This document shows positions 24,102 through 32,221 of a stretch of DNA of 44,468 bases, piece by piece. Numbering within the stretch: position 1 is the stretch's first letter; each line of letters starts with the position of its first letter. Both the position numbers and the translations under genes were made by a program. The notes under the pieces were generated by a model. The model was not told the origin of the DNA, ran no database searches, and was given only the letters and a program-made list of their open reading frames with translations. Origin of the DNA: an uncultured Collinsella sp. (GTDB taxonomy: Bacteria > Actinomycetota > Coriobacteriia > Coriobacteriales > Coriobacteriaceae); NCBI GenBank assembly GCA_958427145.1, contig CAUAAZ010000017.1, forward strand, positions 1 through 44,468, given 5' to 3'.

Positions 24102-25664
24102 ATGGCATTCGTTTCGCTCGCCATCATCGCACTCGTGGCCTTTGCGAGTCCTTTTATCGCCTCGGCGATTCCCGGAAAACCCGTTCCCGAGACGGTCTTT
24201 TTGCTCGTGCTCGGCGCGGTGCTGGGACCCCATATGCTCGGCGTCATCCATGTAGATGCTGAGGTCTCGCTTGTGTCCGAGCTGGGCCTGGCCTTCTTGT
24301 TCCTGCTTGCCGGCTTTGAGATCGACCCCAAGAGCATCACGGGCGTCGAGGGGCGCTACGGCTTGGCGACGTGGGTCGTCACGTTTGGTATCGCCTGGCT
24401 TGCCGTGCGCTTTACCCCGTGGTTCTCAGTCAGTCATTTCGACGGTATCGCCGTGACGCTTGCCCTCACTTCGACGGCGCTCGGCACGCTCGTGCCCATC
24501 ATGCGTGAGCGCTCGCTCACCGGCACGCGTGTGGGCGACTCGATTCTCGCGTATGGCACTTGGGGTGAGCTCGGCCCTGTGCTTGCCATGTCGGTGCTGC
24601 TGTCTGCCCGCACCGGCATCCAAACGCTTGTGATCCTTGGCTTGTTTGCGGTGGTCTGCGTGTTGCTGGCCGTGGTCCCGAGCCGCTCCAAGCGCGTCGG
24701 CAGCCGCTTCTTTGCGTTTGTCGAGGAACGCGCCGATACCACGTCGCAGACCTTCGTGCGCCTGACGGTGCTCATCCTGGTCACGCTCGTGGCGTTCTCG
24801 GCTGTCTTTGATCTCGACATCGTGTTGGGTTCTTTTGCCGCCGGCTTTGTCTTGCGCTACATCATCCCCGAGGGCAACCATACGCTCGAGACCAAGCTCG
24901 ATGGCCTGGCCTACGGCTTTTTGATTCCGGTATTCTTTACCGTATCGGGCGCAAAGATCGATCTGACGGCCGTGGCGTCGCGCCCGGGTCTGCTCGTGGG
25001 CTTTATCGTGGCGTTGTTGATTATTCGTGCCGTTCCCATTCTCATCTCTATGAGCATTTGTCCTGCGACGCGCGATGTGTCGGCGTATGGTCGCATTACC
25101 GTGGCCCTGTACTGCACCACGGCCCTGCCGATCATCGTTGCCGTGACAAGCGTTGCCGTCAACGCGGGCGCGCTGTCGCAAGATATTGCGTCGGTCATGG
25201 TTGCCGCCGGTGCCATCACGGTGTTCTTGATGCCGTTGCTCGCGCAGCTCTTCTACCGCGTGGTCGACGCCGCGCCGGTCGCCGCCGTGGCAGAAGTTGC
25301 CGAGCATCCATCCGATGCGCTCGACATCCTGCGCGCCCATCACGATTTGGCGAGCCTGCTCGCACGTGAGCACGAGCTGCTGACTTCGCATGGCCATGGT
25401 CGCGTATTCGAGGGCTTGCCTACGCTCGATACGATTGCCGAGCGTCTTTCCGCCGAGGCGGCGAGCGGCCATATCGATGCCCGTATTGTGGACGCGGCAC
25501 ATCTTCTTGCCGATAAGACCTATGGAGACGAGGTCGACCCGTCCGAGCTGACTCCGCGCGAGCGTCGCCGCCTGGAGCGCGCCAAGCTCGCCGTGCGCGA
25601 ATACCGCCGCCGCATGCTGGAGCTCTATGCAAGAGAAGAAGCCGAGGACGACGACGGCAAGTAG
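24102..25664 (+). CDS. CPA2-family cation:proton antiporter
   Basis: A 520-residue membrane protein with about 12 helices (1-395) and a cytoplasmic tail (about 400-520) that is helical and charged. GKPVPETVFLLVLGAVLGP, FLFLLAGFEID and the IVLGSFAAGFVLR segment match KefB/NapA-type monovalent cation/H+ exchangers. No TrkA-N or TrkA-C domain can be seen in the tail, so it is not a full Kef channel. GAAAGG lies 6 nt before ATG 24102. Na+ or K+ as substrate is not decidable. It is followed directly by the tandem 62-bp repeat array. Confidence 0.85.
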   Translation: MAFVSLAIIALVAFASPFIASAIPGKPVPETVFLLVLGAVLGPHMLGVIHVDAEVSLVSELGLAFLFLLAGFEIDPKSITGVEGRYGLATWVVTFGIAWLAVRFTPWFSVSHFDGIAVTLALTSTALGTLVPIMRERSLTGTRVGDSILAYGTWGELGPVLAMSVLLSARTGIQTLVILGLFAVVCVLLAVVPSRSKRVGSRFFAFVEERADTTSQTFVRLTVLILVTLVAFSAVFDLDIVLGSFAAGFVLRYIIPEGNHTLETKLDGLAYGFLIPVFFTVSGAKIDLTAVASRPGLLVGFIVALLIIRAVPILISMSICPATRDVSAYGRITVALYCTTALPIIVAVTSVAVNAGALSQDIASVMVAAGAITVFLMPLLAQLFYRVVDAAPVAAVAEVAEHPSDALDILRAHHDLASLLAREHELLTSHGHGRVFEGLPTLDTIAERLSAEAASGHIDARIVDAAHLLADKTYGDEVDPSELTPRERRRLERAKLAVREYRRRMLELYAREEAEDDDGK

Positions 25665-25678
25665 TCGATACTCTCTCG

Positions 25679-25926
25679 GGGAAGCCGCGTCCTGCTTTGA
25701 AGGCTCGGAACGGGATGTGGTTTCCGAAACGGGGGCCGTTGGGAAACTGTGTCCCGGAATGGGCGCTCAGAGTGGGATGCAGTTTCCGCGAGAGACCCGT
25801 TGCGGAAACGGTATCCCAGAATCGGCGTTCAAAACGGGGCGCTCTTTCCGAAACATGGCCCTGAGGGAAGCTGCGTCCCGGTCTGAGTCGGAATTCCGGG
25901 ACACAGCTTCCCTTTCAAACAGAAGA
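25679..25926. repeat. four-unit 62-bp tandem array with alternating inverted arms
   Basis: Four imperfect 62-bp units start at 25679, 25741, 25803 and 25865. Each unit contains a left arm like GGGAAACTGTGTCCC and, 33 bp on, a right arm in the opposite sense like GGGATGCAGTTTCC, so eight arms alternate at 29-33 bp spacing. Arms are at 25679, 25712, 25741, 25774, 25804, 25836, 25865 and 25898. Neighbouring arms can pair (for example 25865-25879 with 25898-25912). The array fills the gap between the antiporter stop and the terminator at 25923. It resembles a decayed BIME/REP cluster. Confidence 0.8.
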
Positions 25927-25967
25927 AGGCGCGCTGCCTGCAGTTGATGCAGACGGCGCGCCTTCTT
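25923..25967. terminator. bidirectional terminator between antiporter and SDR genes
   Basis: AAGAAGGCGCGC (25923-25934) pairs perfectly with GCGCGCCTTCTT (25956-25967), with an inner CTGCA/TGCAG helix. It serves the convergent antiporter and short-chain dehydrogenase genes. Confidence 0.85.
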
Positions 25968-26009
25968 TGTTGGACTATGTTGAGGCTGGGAGCTGAGGCT
26001 TGTGGTCCC

Positions 26010-26759
26010 TTAAGAGCGGGCGGCTCCGTCGACGGGGAGCACGGCGCCCGTGACATAGGAGGACATGTCGCTCGCTAGGAAAACAAAGGCGTTGGCGACA
26101 TCCTCGGGCTCGCCCATGCGACCCAGCGGAATGGTGGCGACGATGGGCTTAATAACCTCTTCGGGCAGGTTGGCGACCATATCGGTTTTGGTTACGCCGG
26201 GTGCAACGGCATTGACGCGAATGCCCACGGGGGCGAGCTCGCGCGAGAGCGACTGGACCATGCCGTTGACGGCGAACTTGGACGTGGGGTAGCCAACGCC
26301 GGAGGGCTGACCGTACTTAGCGACCATCGAGCTCGTGGTGGTGATGGTGCCGCCGTGGCCGGCCTCGGTCATGATCTTGGCGGCAGCCTGGTGGCCATTA
26401 AAGACGGCGACGACGTTGAGGTCCATAACCTTAGCGAACTCCTCGGCCGTGTAGTCCAAAAGGGGTGAGCGCTGGGAGATGCCGGCATTGTTGACGACTG
26501 TATCCAAACCGCCCATATCGGCTGCAGCCTGGGTAAAGGCCTCGGTCACGGCCTCGAGCGAGGTGAGGTCGCAGGAGCGGCCCCAGACCTTGGCGTCGGG
26601 ATAGGTGGCCGCCAACTTCTCAACGGACGCGTCGGCAGTCTCCTGGCGTGAGCCAAAGACGGTGACGGCAGCGCCTTCCTCGATAAAACGGCAGGCGATC
26701 GCATAGCCGATACCGCGCGTGCCTCCGGTGATGATTGCTTTCTTGCCCTCGAGCAACAT
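26010..26759 (-). CDS. short-chain dehydrogenase/reductase, BaiA/FabG-like
   Basis: A 249-residue classical SDR. The nucleotide-binding TGGTRGIG (about 10-17), NNAG (about 88-91), catalytic Ser in TTTSSM, YPTSK (Tyr and Lys) and the C-terminal VDGA are all present. FGSRQE after the second strand has Arg where BaiA-type NAD enzymes have Glu, suggesting NADP(H) preference. Overall pattern (IITGGTRGIG, NVVAVFNGHQ, GVGYPTSK, VAPGVTKTDM) recalls the bile-acid 3-alpha-hydroxysteroid dehydrogenase BaiA more than FabG, but no bile-acid operon surrounds it. ATG 26759 follows AGAGGAAG. A sugar or polyol dehydrogenase is an alternative. Confidence 0.82.
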   Translation of the reverse strand: MLLEGKKAIITGGTRGIGYAIACRFIEEGAAVTVFGSRQETADASVEKLAATYPDAKVWGRSCDLTSLEAVTEAFTQAAADMGGLDTVVNNAGISQRSPLLDYTAEEFAKVMDLNVVAVFNGHQAAAKIMTEAGHGGTITTTSSMVAKYGQPSGVGYPTSKFAVNGMVQSLSRELAPVGIRVNAVAPGVTKTDMVANLPEEVIKPIVATIPLGRMGEPEDVANAFVFLASDMSSYVTGAVLPVDGAARS

Positions 26760-26831
26760 GGTGCTTCCTCTCATCGCGGGCGGACATACGCAGCTCAGCG
26801 TAGCGGTAGCCGGAATCGGCCGCGTTTGCAT

Positions 26832-26860
26832 ATCGGTGAACGGTAGCCCGCGTTACCGAT
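26832..26860. promoter_or_regulatory. inverted repeat upstream of the SDR gene (possible operator)
   Basis: ATCGGT (26832-26837) and ACCGAT (26855-26860), with the next bases also partly complementary (GAACG and CGTT), form a dyad 72 bp before the SDR start. It may be an operator or part of a hairpin. Confidence 0.3.
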
Positions 26861-26911
26861 GAGCGGCTCGCGCAAATATGCTCTGCCGTTGTGCTTACGG
26901 CAGGTGACAAA

Positions 26912-26943
26912 AGGGCTCCCGTCCTACATCGGACGGGAGCCCT
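26912..26943 (-). terminator. terminator after hom
   Basis: AGGGCTCCCGTCC (26912-26924) pairs perfectly with GGACGGGAGCCCT (26931-26943), followed on the minus strand by TTTTG. It lies 30 bp beyond the hom stop codon. Confidence 0.9.
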
Positions 26944-26973
26944 CAAGGCGCGTATTGCTAGGCGAGCGTTGGG

Positions 26974-28317
26974 CTAGTTCGCCATAACGCCTTCGGTCCA
27001 GGCCTCGACGTCCTCGATACGCAGGACGTTGGCGACCTCGGCAACGCAGTCGACGCTGGCAAGCTCGGCGGCGGCAGCCTGGACGTCCTTCTCGAGCGCG
27101 CGGTGCGTCAGGAAGATGACCGAGCAAGTATCGCTGGCGCCCGACTTGCCGTCCTCGACCTGGTTGATGAGCGAGATCGAGATGTTGTGCTTGGCAAAGA
27201 TGTCGACCGTCTCGGACAGGGCACCCACGCGGTCGGCGACCTTCAGGCGCACATAGTACTTAGTCTGGAGCTCGTCCATGGGCTTAAAGGCGAGGTTGTG
27301 ACCATAGGGCTCAATCTCGGGCAGCGGAGCCACGCCGCGGCTGATCTGCTCGGAGAGCGACAGAATATCGCCCACGACGGCGCTCGCGGTGGGGAAGGAG
27401 CCTGCGCCGGCACCGTAGAACATGGTTTCGCCCACGGCGTCACCCACCACGTAGACGGCGTTCATGGCGCCGTTGACCTTGGCGAGCATATGGTCTGCCG
27501 GGATGAGCGTGGGATGCACGCGGACGTCGACGCCGGCGTCGGTGTTGCGTGCGATCCCCAGCAGCTTGATGGTGTAGCCGAGCTCGCGGGCCTGGGCAAT
27601 GTCCTCGGCGCCGATGGTACGGATACCCTGCTGGTAGACATCGTCGGTGGTCACGCGGGTGCCAAAGCCGATGGAAGCGAGGATTGCTGTCTTGCTGGCG
27701 GCATCGAAGCCGTCGACGTCGGCGGACGGGTCCGCCTCGGCATAGCCCTTGGCCTGCGCGTCGGCAAGCACGTCGGCGTAATCGGCGCCCTCGGCGTCCA
27801 TGCGCGACAGGATATAGTTGGTGGTACCGTTGAGGATGCCGGCGATGGTCAGGATCTTGTTGCCCACCAGGTCGTGCTCAAGCGTGCTCACGATGGGGAT
27901 GCCACCGCCGCAGCTGGCCTCGCACTTAATCTGCACGCCGCACGCGCGCGCCTTCTCGGCGAGCGTCTCAACATGACGGCCCAGCAGGGCCTTGTTGGCA
28001 GAGACGACGTGCTTGCCGTTTCCGAAGGCGGTGGTGAAGATTTCGGTCGCGGGGTGCTCGCCGCCGATGAGTTCGACGACGATGTCGACGGCGGGGTCGG
28101 TGACGACGTCGTGCCAGTCACTCGTAAAGGCCTCGCGCTCAATGCCTGCCGCCTCGGCCTGCTCCCAAGCAAGCGCGCAGGCGCGGGTCAGCTTAAGGTC
28201 GATGCCGTAGGCTGCCAGGTACTCATCGTGGTGGCTCTTGATCAGACGGGCCACGCCGCCGCCGACGGTTCCCAGACCGATGAGGCCGACGTTCACGGTG
28301 CGCAGGGGTTCGCTCAT
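26974..28317 (-). CDS. hom: homoserine dehydrogenase with ACT domain
   Basis: A 447-residue enzyme that reduces aspartate semialdehyde to homoserine, feeding threonine and methionine synthesis. It has an N-terminal Rossmann fold (GLIGLGTVGGGV, about 11-22), the VVSANKALL segment, the catalytic GILNGTTNYILSRM region and a C-terminal ACT domain (about 360-440, DRVGALSETVDIFAKHNISI) for feedback control by an amino acid. AAGGAG lies 7 nt before ATG 28317. It stands alone on the minus strand, divergent from the branched-chain transporter operon, with no thrB/thrC beside it. Confidence 0.95.
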   Translation of the reverse strand: MSEPLRTVNVGLIGLGTVGGGVARLIKSHHDEYLAAYGIDLKLTRACALAWEQAEAAGIEREAFTSDWHDVVTDPAVDIVVELIGGEHPATEIFTTAFGNGKHVVSANKALLGRHVETLAEKARACGVQIKCEASCGGGIPIVSTLEHDLVGNKILTIAGILNGTTNYILSRMDAEGADYADVLADAQAKGYAEADPSADVDGFDAASKTAILASIGFGTRVTTDDVYQQGIRTIGAEDIAQARELGYTIKLLGIARNTDAGVDVRVHPTLIPADHMLAKVNGAMNAVYVVGDAVGETMFYGAGAGSFPTASAVVGDILSLSEQISRGVAPLPEIEPYGHNLAFKPMDELQTKYYVRLKVADRVGALSETVDIFAKHNISISLINQVEDGKSGASDTCSVIFLTHRALEKDVQAAAAELASVDCVAEVANVLRIEDVEAWTEGVMAN

Positions 28318-28567
28318 AGATAGCTCCTTCGTGCATCTTATGGATGGATTAACCGCTTAAAGGTTGAGTGCATTCTAGCGTGAACCGAGGGCGCGTGCTC
28401 GCCAGGCAACAGGAGTCGCACAAAACGGCACCCCCGAAACGCTGCGGAAACATTGGAAACATGCTCGCTACAAACGGAACTCCGTAACAAACCGTCAACG
28501 TTTGCACCATAAGGTTTGCCCTGTACCGCAAGACGGCCGCACCGCGGCCAGCGAAAAGGGGGACACC

Positions 28568-29734
28568 ATGTTTAGCATCAACAACGTACTTAACCGCAGG
28601 AGTTTCTTGGTTGGCGCCGCGGCGCTCGGCAGCACCGTCGCGCTTGCCGGTTGCTCGTCGGGTGGTTCTGACGATGGCTCCGCCGATGACGGCAAGACCT
28701 TCAAGATCGGTGTCATCGGCCCTCTGACCGGCGCCGCGGCAACCTATGGCGTTTCGGCCGAGAAGGGTGCCAAGCTCGCCGCCAAGGATTTCTCGACCAA
28801 GGACCTCAAACTCTCGCTTAAGTCCGAGGACGATGTCGCCGACGGCGAGAAGGCTATCAACGCCTTCAATACCCTGTGCGACTGGGGCATGCAGGCGCTC
28901 GTCGGCCCCGTCACGACTGGTGCCGCCGTCGCCGTCTCGGGCGAGATTGCCGATGACATGCTCATGGTTACGCCTTCGGCCTCGTCGCTCGACGTCACCA
29001 AGGACAAGACCACGGTCTTTCAGGTTTGCTTCACCGATCCCACCATGGGCGCCAGCGCCGCGAAGTTCTTGGCCGAGAAGTACGCGGATGCCAAGATCGC
29101 CCTGTTCTACAACTCCGGCGATACGTATAGCTCGGGCGTTGCCGACGCTTTTGCCGAGCAGGCCAAGACGTCCAAGCTCGATATCGTCGATACCGAAACC
29201 TTTAAGGACGATTCTTCCACGAGTTTTACCAACCAGCTGACCAAGGCCAAGGAGGCCGGTGCCACGCTCATCTTTGCCCCGATCTACTACACGCCGGCGT
29301 CCGTTTTGCTCAAGAACGCCAAGGACATGGGCTACGACATGACGCTCATGGGTACCGACGGCATGGACGGCCTGCTCTCTGTGGAAGGTTTCGATACCTC
29401 CCTTGCCGAGGGCGTACTGCTCATGACCCCGTTTTCGGCTGACGACGAGAAGAATGCCGACTTCGTCAAGGCCTATAAGGATGCCTACGACGAGACGCCT
29501 AACCAGTTTGCCGCCGACGCCTACGATTGCGTCCACGCAATCGTCGAGGCTATCGATAAAGCGGGCATCGACCTTACGGCCGACGATGCCGACATTGCCG
29601 ACGACCTTGCCAAGGCCATGCGCAAGATCAAAATCGAGGGCCTGACGGGCGAGCTCACGTGGAACGACGAAGGCCAAGTCGAGAAGCCCGCTACGGCCTA
29701 TGTGATTCAGGACGGCAAGTACATCGCCGCCTAA
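28568..29734 (+). CDS. branched-chain amino acid ABC transporter binding lipoprotein (first copy)
   Basis: A 388-residue LivJ/LivK-type solute-binding protein. The N-terminus combines a twin-arginine-like NRRSFLVGAA with a lipobox LAGC (Cys29), so it is a membrane-anchored lipoprotein, possibly Tat-exported. The mature domain starts FKIGVIGPLTGAAATYG, typical of periplasmic-binding-protein type 1. AAAGGGGG lies about 5 nt before ATG 28568. It is a close paralogue of the next gene, with very similar central and C-terminal sequence, and belongs with livHMGF downstream. Substrate is inferred as a branched-chain or other amino acid. The 250-bp gap to hom holds the divergent promoters, though none is clear. 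Confidence 0.9.
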   Translation: MFSINNVLNRRSFLVGAAALGSTVALAGCSSGGSDDGSADDGKTFKIGVIGPLTGAAATYGVSAEKGAKLAAKDFSTKDLKLSLKSEDDVADGEKAINAFNTLCDWGMQALVGPVTTGAAVAVSGEIADDMLMVTPSASSLDVTKDKTTVFQVCFTDPTMGASAAKFLAEKYADAKIALFYNSGDTYSSGVADAFAEQAKTSKLDIVDTETFKDDSSTSFTNQLTKAKEAGATLIFAPIYYTPASVLLKNAKDMGYDMTLMGTDGMDGLLSVEGFDTSLAEGVLLMTPFSADDEKNADFVKAYKDAYDETPNQFAADAYDCVHAIVEAIDKAGIDLTADDADIADDLAKAMRKIKIEGLTGELTWNDEGQVEKPATAYVIQDGKYIAA

Positions 29735-29880
29735 GTGCATATAACGAGACCGGTGGGGCCGTTCTATGCAAGGCAAAGACGCTTGTAACAGAACAGAAAC
29801 ATTACTTTCACATAATAAAGTGGCTAAACTGCATAAACTGATAGAAATACGCATAAATATGGATAAATGGACAAAGCAAA

Positions 29881-29982
29881 AGAAAAGTTGAAATAATCGC
29901 CACTTTTCTCAACTAAAGCGTCTACTATTTTGCGAACGCCGAACACGGCGAAGGATGGCCTGTCGGGTAACCGAAACCCGAC
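29881..29982 (+). promoter_or_regulatory. nested inverted repeats in the leader of the second binding-protein gene
   Basis: Three dyads lie in a row: AGAAAAGT (29881-29888) with ACTTTTCT (29902-29909), CGCCG (29937-29941) with CGGCG (29946-29950), and GTCGGGT (29962-29968) with ACCCGAC (29976-29982). An alternative AGTTG/CAACT pairing overlaps the first. The region upstream (29800-29880) is very AT-rich. The 268-bp gap therefore probably holds a separate promoter and structured 5' leader. Confidence 0.45.
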
Positions 29983-30003
29983 GAGATTTGAGAGGAGAGC
30001 CGC

Positions 30004-31191
30004 ATGTCGAGCCTCACCGGTAAGTCATTGAACCCTGTTATGAATCGCAGGAGCGTTATCGCGAGCGCAGCAGGTCTGGGGGCGATGTCCATTCTAGCTG
30101 GCTGCTCCTCCAACGGCGGCGACAGCGGTTCCGCGTCGGGCGACGCTTCGTTTAAGATCGGCACCATCGGCCCGCTGACCGGCGCCAACGCGTCCTACGG
30201 CAAGTCCGTTACACAGGCTGTCGAGCTTGGCTGCAAGGATTTCTCGACTAAGGAGCTGCCGCTTGTCAGCAAGGCCGAGGACGACCAGGCCGATGGCGAG
30301 AAGGCCGTCAACGCCTTCAACACCCTGCTCGACTGGGGCATGCAGGCCCTCGTCGGTCCGACCACCACGGGTGCGTCGGTCGCCGTTGCCGCAGAGTGCG
30401 GTAACGACCCCGAGACGTTCATGATCACCCCGTCCGCGTCTTCCGAGGACGTTACCAAGGGCAAGGATTGCGTCTTCCAGGTTTGCTTTACCGACCCCAA
30501 CCAGGGTGTCAACGCTGCCAAGTTCTTGGCAGAGAAATATGCGGACGAGAAGTTCGTGCTGTTCTATAACTCCGGCGACGCCTATTCTTCGGGCATCGCA
30601 GATTCCTTTAAGGCCCAGGCCGCTAAGTCCAAGCTCGAGATTGTCGACGAGGAGACCTTTAAGGACGACTCCGCCACGAGCTTTACCAACCAGCTGACCA
30701 AGGCCAAGCAGGCAGGCGCCACCATGATCTTTGCGCCGATCTACTACACGCCGGCGTCCGTCCTGCTCAAGAACGCCAAGGACATGGGCTACGACGTCAA
30801 GATGATGGGCTGCGACGGCATGGACGGCATCCTGGGCGTTGAGGGCTTCGACACCTCTCTTGCCGAGGGTCTGCTGCTCATGACCCCGTTCTCCGCCGAC
30901 GACGAGAAGAACGCCGACTTCGTCAACGCTTACAAAGATAAGTACGGCGATACCCCCGACCAGTTTGCCGCCGACGCCTACGACGGCGTGCATGCGGTGG
31001 TCGAGGCTCTCAAGGAGGCCGGCCTGGGTGTCGACGCCGACCCCACCGAGGTTGCCGAGAAGCTTCCCGAGGCTATGCGCAACATTACTGTTGACGGTCT
31101 GACTGGCAAGCTCTCCTGGAACGACAAGGGCCAGGTCCAGAAGGACCCGACGGCGTACGTCATTACCGACGGCAAGTACGTACAGGCCTAA
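30004..31191 (+). CDS. branched-chain amino acid ABC transporter binding lipoprotein (second copy)
   Basis: A 395-residue paralogue of the preceding gene. It has MNRRSVIASAAG and a lipobox LAGC (Cys34), then FKIGTIGPLTGANASYG. Long blocks are nearly identical to the first copy, such as TSFTNQLTKAKQAGAT and SVLLKNAKDMGYD, while the amino-terminal 45 residues and the C-terminal 60 differ more. GAGAGGAG is 6 nt before ATG 30004; ATG 30040 (MNRRS) is an alternative. The duplication suggests two substrates or two expression levels feeding one permease. Confidence 0.9.
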   Translation: MSSLTGKSLNPVMNRRSVIASAAGLGAMSILAGCSSNGGDSGSASGDASFKIGTIGPLTGANASYGKSVTQAVELGCKDFSTKELPLVSKAEDDQADGEKAVNAFNTLLDWGMQALVGPTTTGASVAVAAECGNDPETFMITPSASSEDVTKGKDCVFQVCFTDPNQGVNAAKFLAEKYADEKFVLFYNSGDAYSSGIADSFKAQAAKSKLEIVDEETFKDDSATSFTNQLTKAKQAGATMIFAPIYYTPASVLLKNAKDMGYDVKMMGCDGMDGILGVEGFDTSLAEGLLLMTPFSADDEKNADFVNAYKDKYGDTPDQFAADAYDGVHAVVEALKEAGLGVDADPTEVAEKLPEAMRNITVDGLTGKLSWNDKGQVQKDPTAYVITDGKYVQA

Positions 31192-31222
31192 TAGGCCGCC
31201 TTACATAGAGCGGTTTTGATCC

Positions 31223-31254
31223 CAAGCAGGGGAGGTTTTGGCCTTCCCTGCTTG
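31223..31254 (+). terminator. strong hairpin between binding-protein and permease genes
   Basis: CAAGCAGGGGAGG (31223-31235) pairs with CCTTCCCTGCTTG (31242-31254) with one mismatch and a 6-nt loop. It lies 32 bp after the stop of the second binding-protein gene. There is no long T-run, so partial termination or 3'-end stabilisation of the abundant binding-protein message is likely. Confidence 0.6.
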
Positions 31255-31264
31255 CTTGGTATCT

Positions 31265-31284
31265 AGGGACGATGTAACGTCCCT
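31265..31284 (+). promoter_or_regulatory. second small hairpin before livH
   Basis: AGGGACG (31265-31271) pairs with CGTCCCT (31278-31284) with a 6-nt loop, 11 bp after the larger hairpin and 47 bp before livH. Confidence 0.45.
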
Positions 31285-31330
31285 GTTTCATACGTCAACT
31301 GGAAACCTATTCGAAAGGGGGATGTGGAAC

Positions 31331-32212
31331 ATGACGGTCTTTATCCAATACCTGGTCAACGGCCTGTCCATGGGCAGCGTCTACGCCATCATCGCGTTGG
31401 GCTACACCATGGTCTACGGTATCGCCAAGATGCTCAACTTCGCTCACGGCGACGTCATCATGGTCGGTGCCTATGTCTCGTTCTGTGCCACGTCGTATCT
31501 CGGCCTCCCGGGCTGGGCATCTGTAGTTCTCTCTTGTGTGGTCTGCACGGTTCTCGGTGTTCTCATCGAGGGTCTGGCATACAAGCCGCTGCGCCAAGCA
31601 GGCCCTCTGGCCGTTCTGATCACGGCCATCGGCGTGTCTTACTTCTTGCAGAACGCCGCGCAGCTTCTGTGGGGCGCCACGCCCAAGAACTTCACTTCGC
31701 TCGTCACCTTCCAGGTGCCGGAGTTCTTGGCCAAGTTCAACGTAAGCGCCGTCTCGCTCGTCACCATCGTCGCCTGCCTGGTTATCATGGCCGGCCTGAT
31801 GTTCTTTACAGGTAAGACCAAGATGGGCAAAGCCATGCGCGCCGTGTCCGAGGACAAAGCCGCCGCTCAGCTCATGGGCATCAACGTCAACCGCACCATC
31901 TCGATGACGTTTGCCATCGGCTCTGCCCTTGCCGCCATCGCCGGCGTGCTGCTGTGCTCCTACTCGCCGGTCCTGCAGCCCACCACGGGCGCCATGCCTG
32001 GCATCAAGGCCTTCGACGCTGCCGTTTTCGGCGGCATCGGCTCCATCCCCGGTGCCTTTGTCGGTGGCATTCTCATCGGCATCATCGAGGCGATGGCGCA
32101 GGCTTACATTTCCACGAGCCTTGCCAACTCCATCGTCTTTGGTGTTTTGATCATCGTCCTGCTCGTCAAGCCTGCCGGCCTCTTGGGCAAGTACGTCCCC
32201 GAGAAGGTGTAG
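31331..32212 (+). CDS. livH: branched-chain amino acid ABC permease LivH
   Basis: A 293-residue membrane protein with about eight helices, starting MTVFIQYLVNGLSMGSVYA and carrying the family's MLNFAHGDVIMVGAY. The C-terminal loop includes GGIGSIPGAFVGG. It forms the channel with LivM. ATG 31331 is chosen because AAAGGGGG is 9 nt upstream; the in-frame ATG at 31322 is too close to that site. It begins the livHMGF block, which is tightly spaced. Confidence 0.93.
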   Translation: MTVFIQYLVNGLSMGSVYAIIALGYTMVYGIAKMLNFAHGDVIMVGAYVSFCATSYLGLPGWASVVLSCVVCTVLGVLIEGLAYKPLRQAGPLAVLITAIGVSYFLQNAAQLLWGATPKNFTSLVTFQVPEFLAKFNVSAVSLVTIVACLVIMAGLMFFTGKTKMGKAMRAVSEDKAAAQLMGINVNRTISMTFAIGSALAAIAGVLLCSYSPVLQPTTGAMPGIKAFDAAVFGGIGSIPGAFVGGILIGIIEAMAQAYISTSLANSIVFGVLIIVLLVKPAGLLGKYVPEKV

Positions 32213-32221
32213 GTGAGCGTT

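Noticed and set aside
25679..25926. CRISPR array reading of the periodic repeats
   Set aside because: Units alternate in orientation, have diverged strongly and have no unique spacers between identical repeats; no cas genes are near.
28349..29854. A 501-codon antisense frame across the first binding-protein gene
   Set aside because: It runs across a clear lipoprotein gene and has no recognisable domain; same codon-bias artefact.
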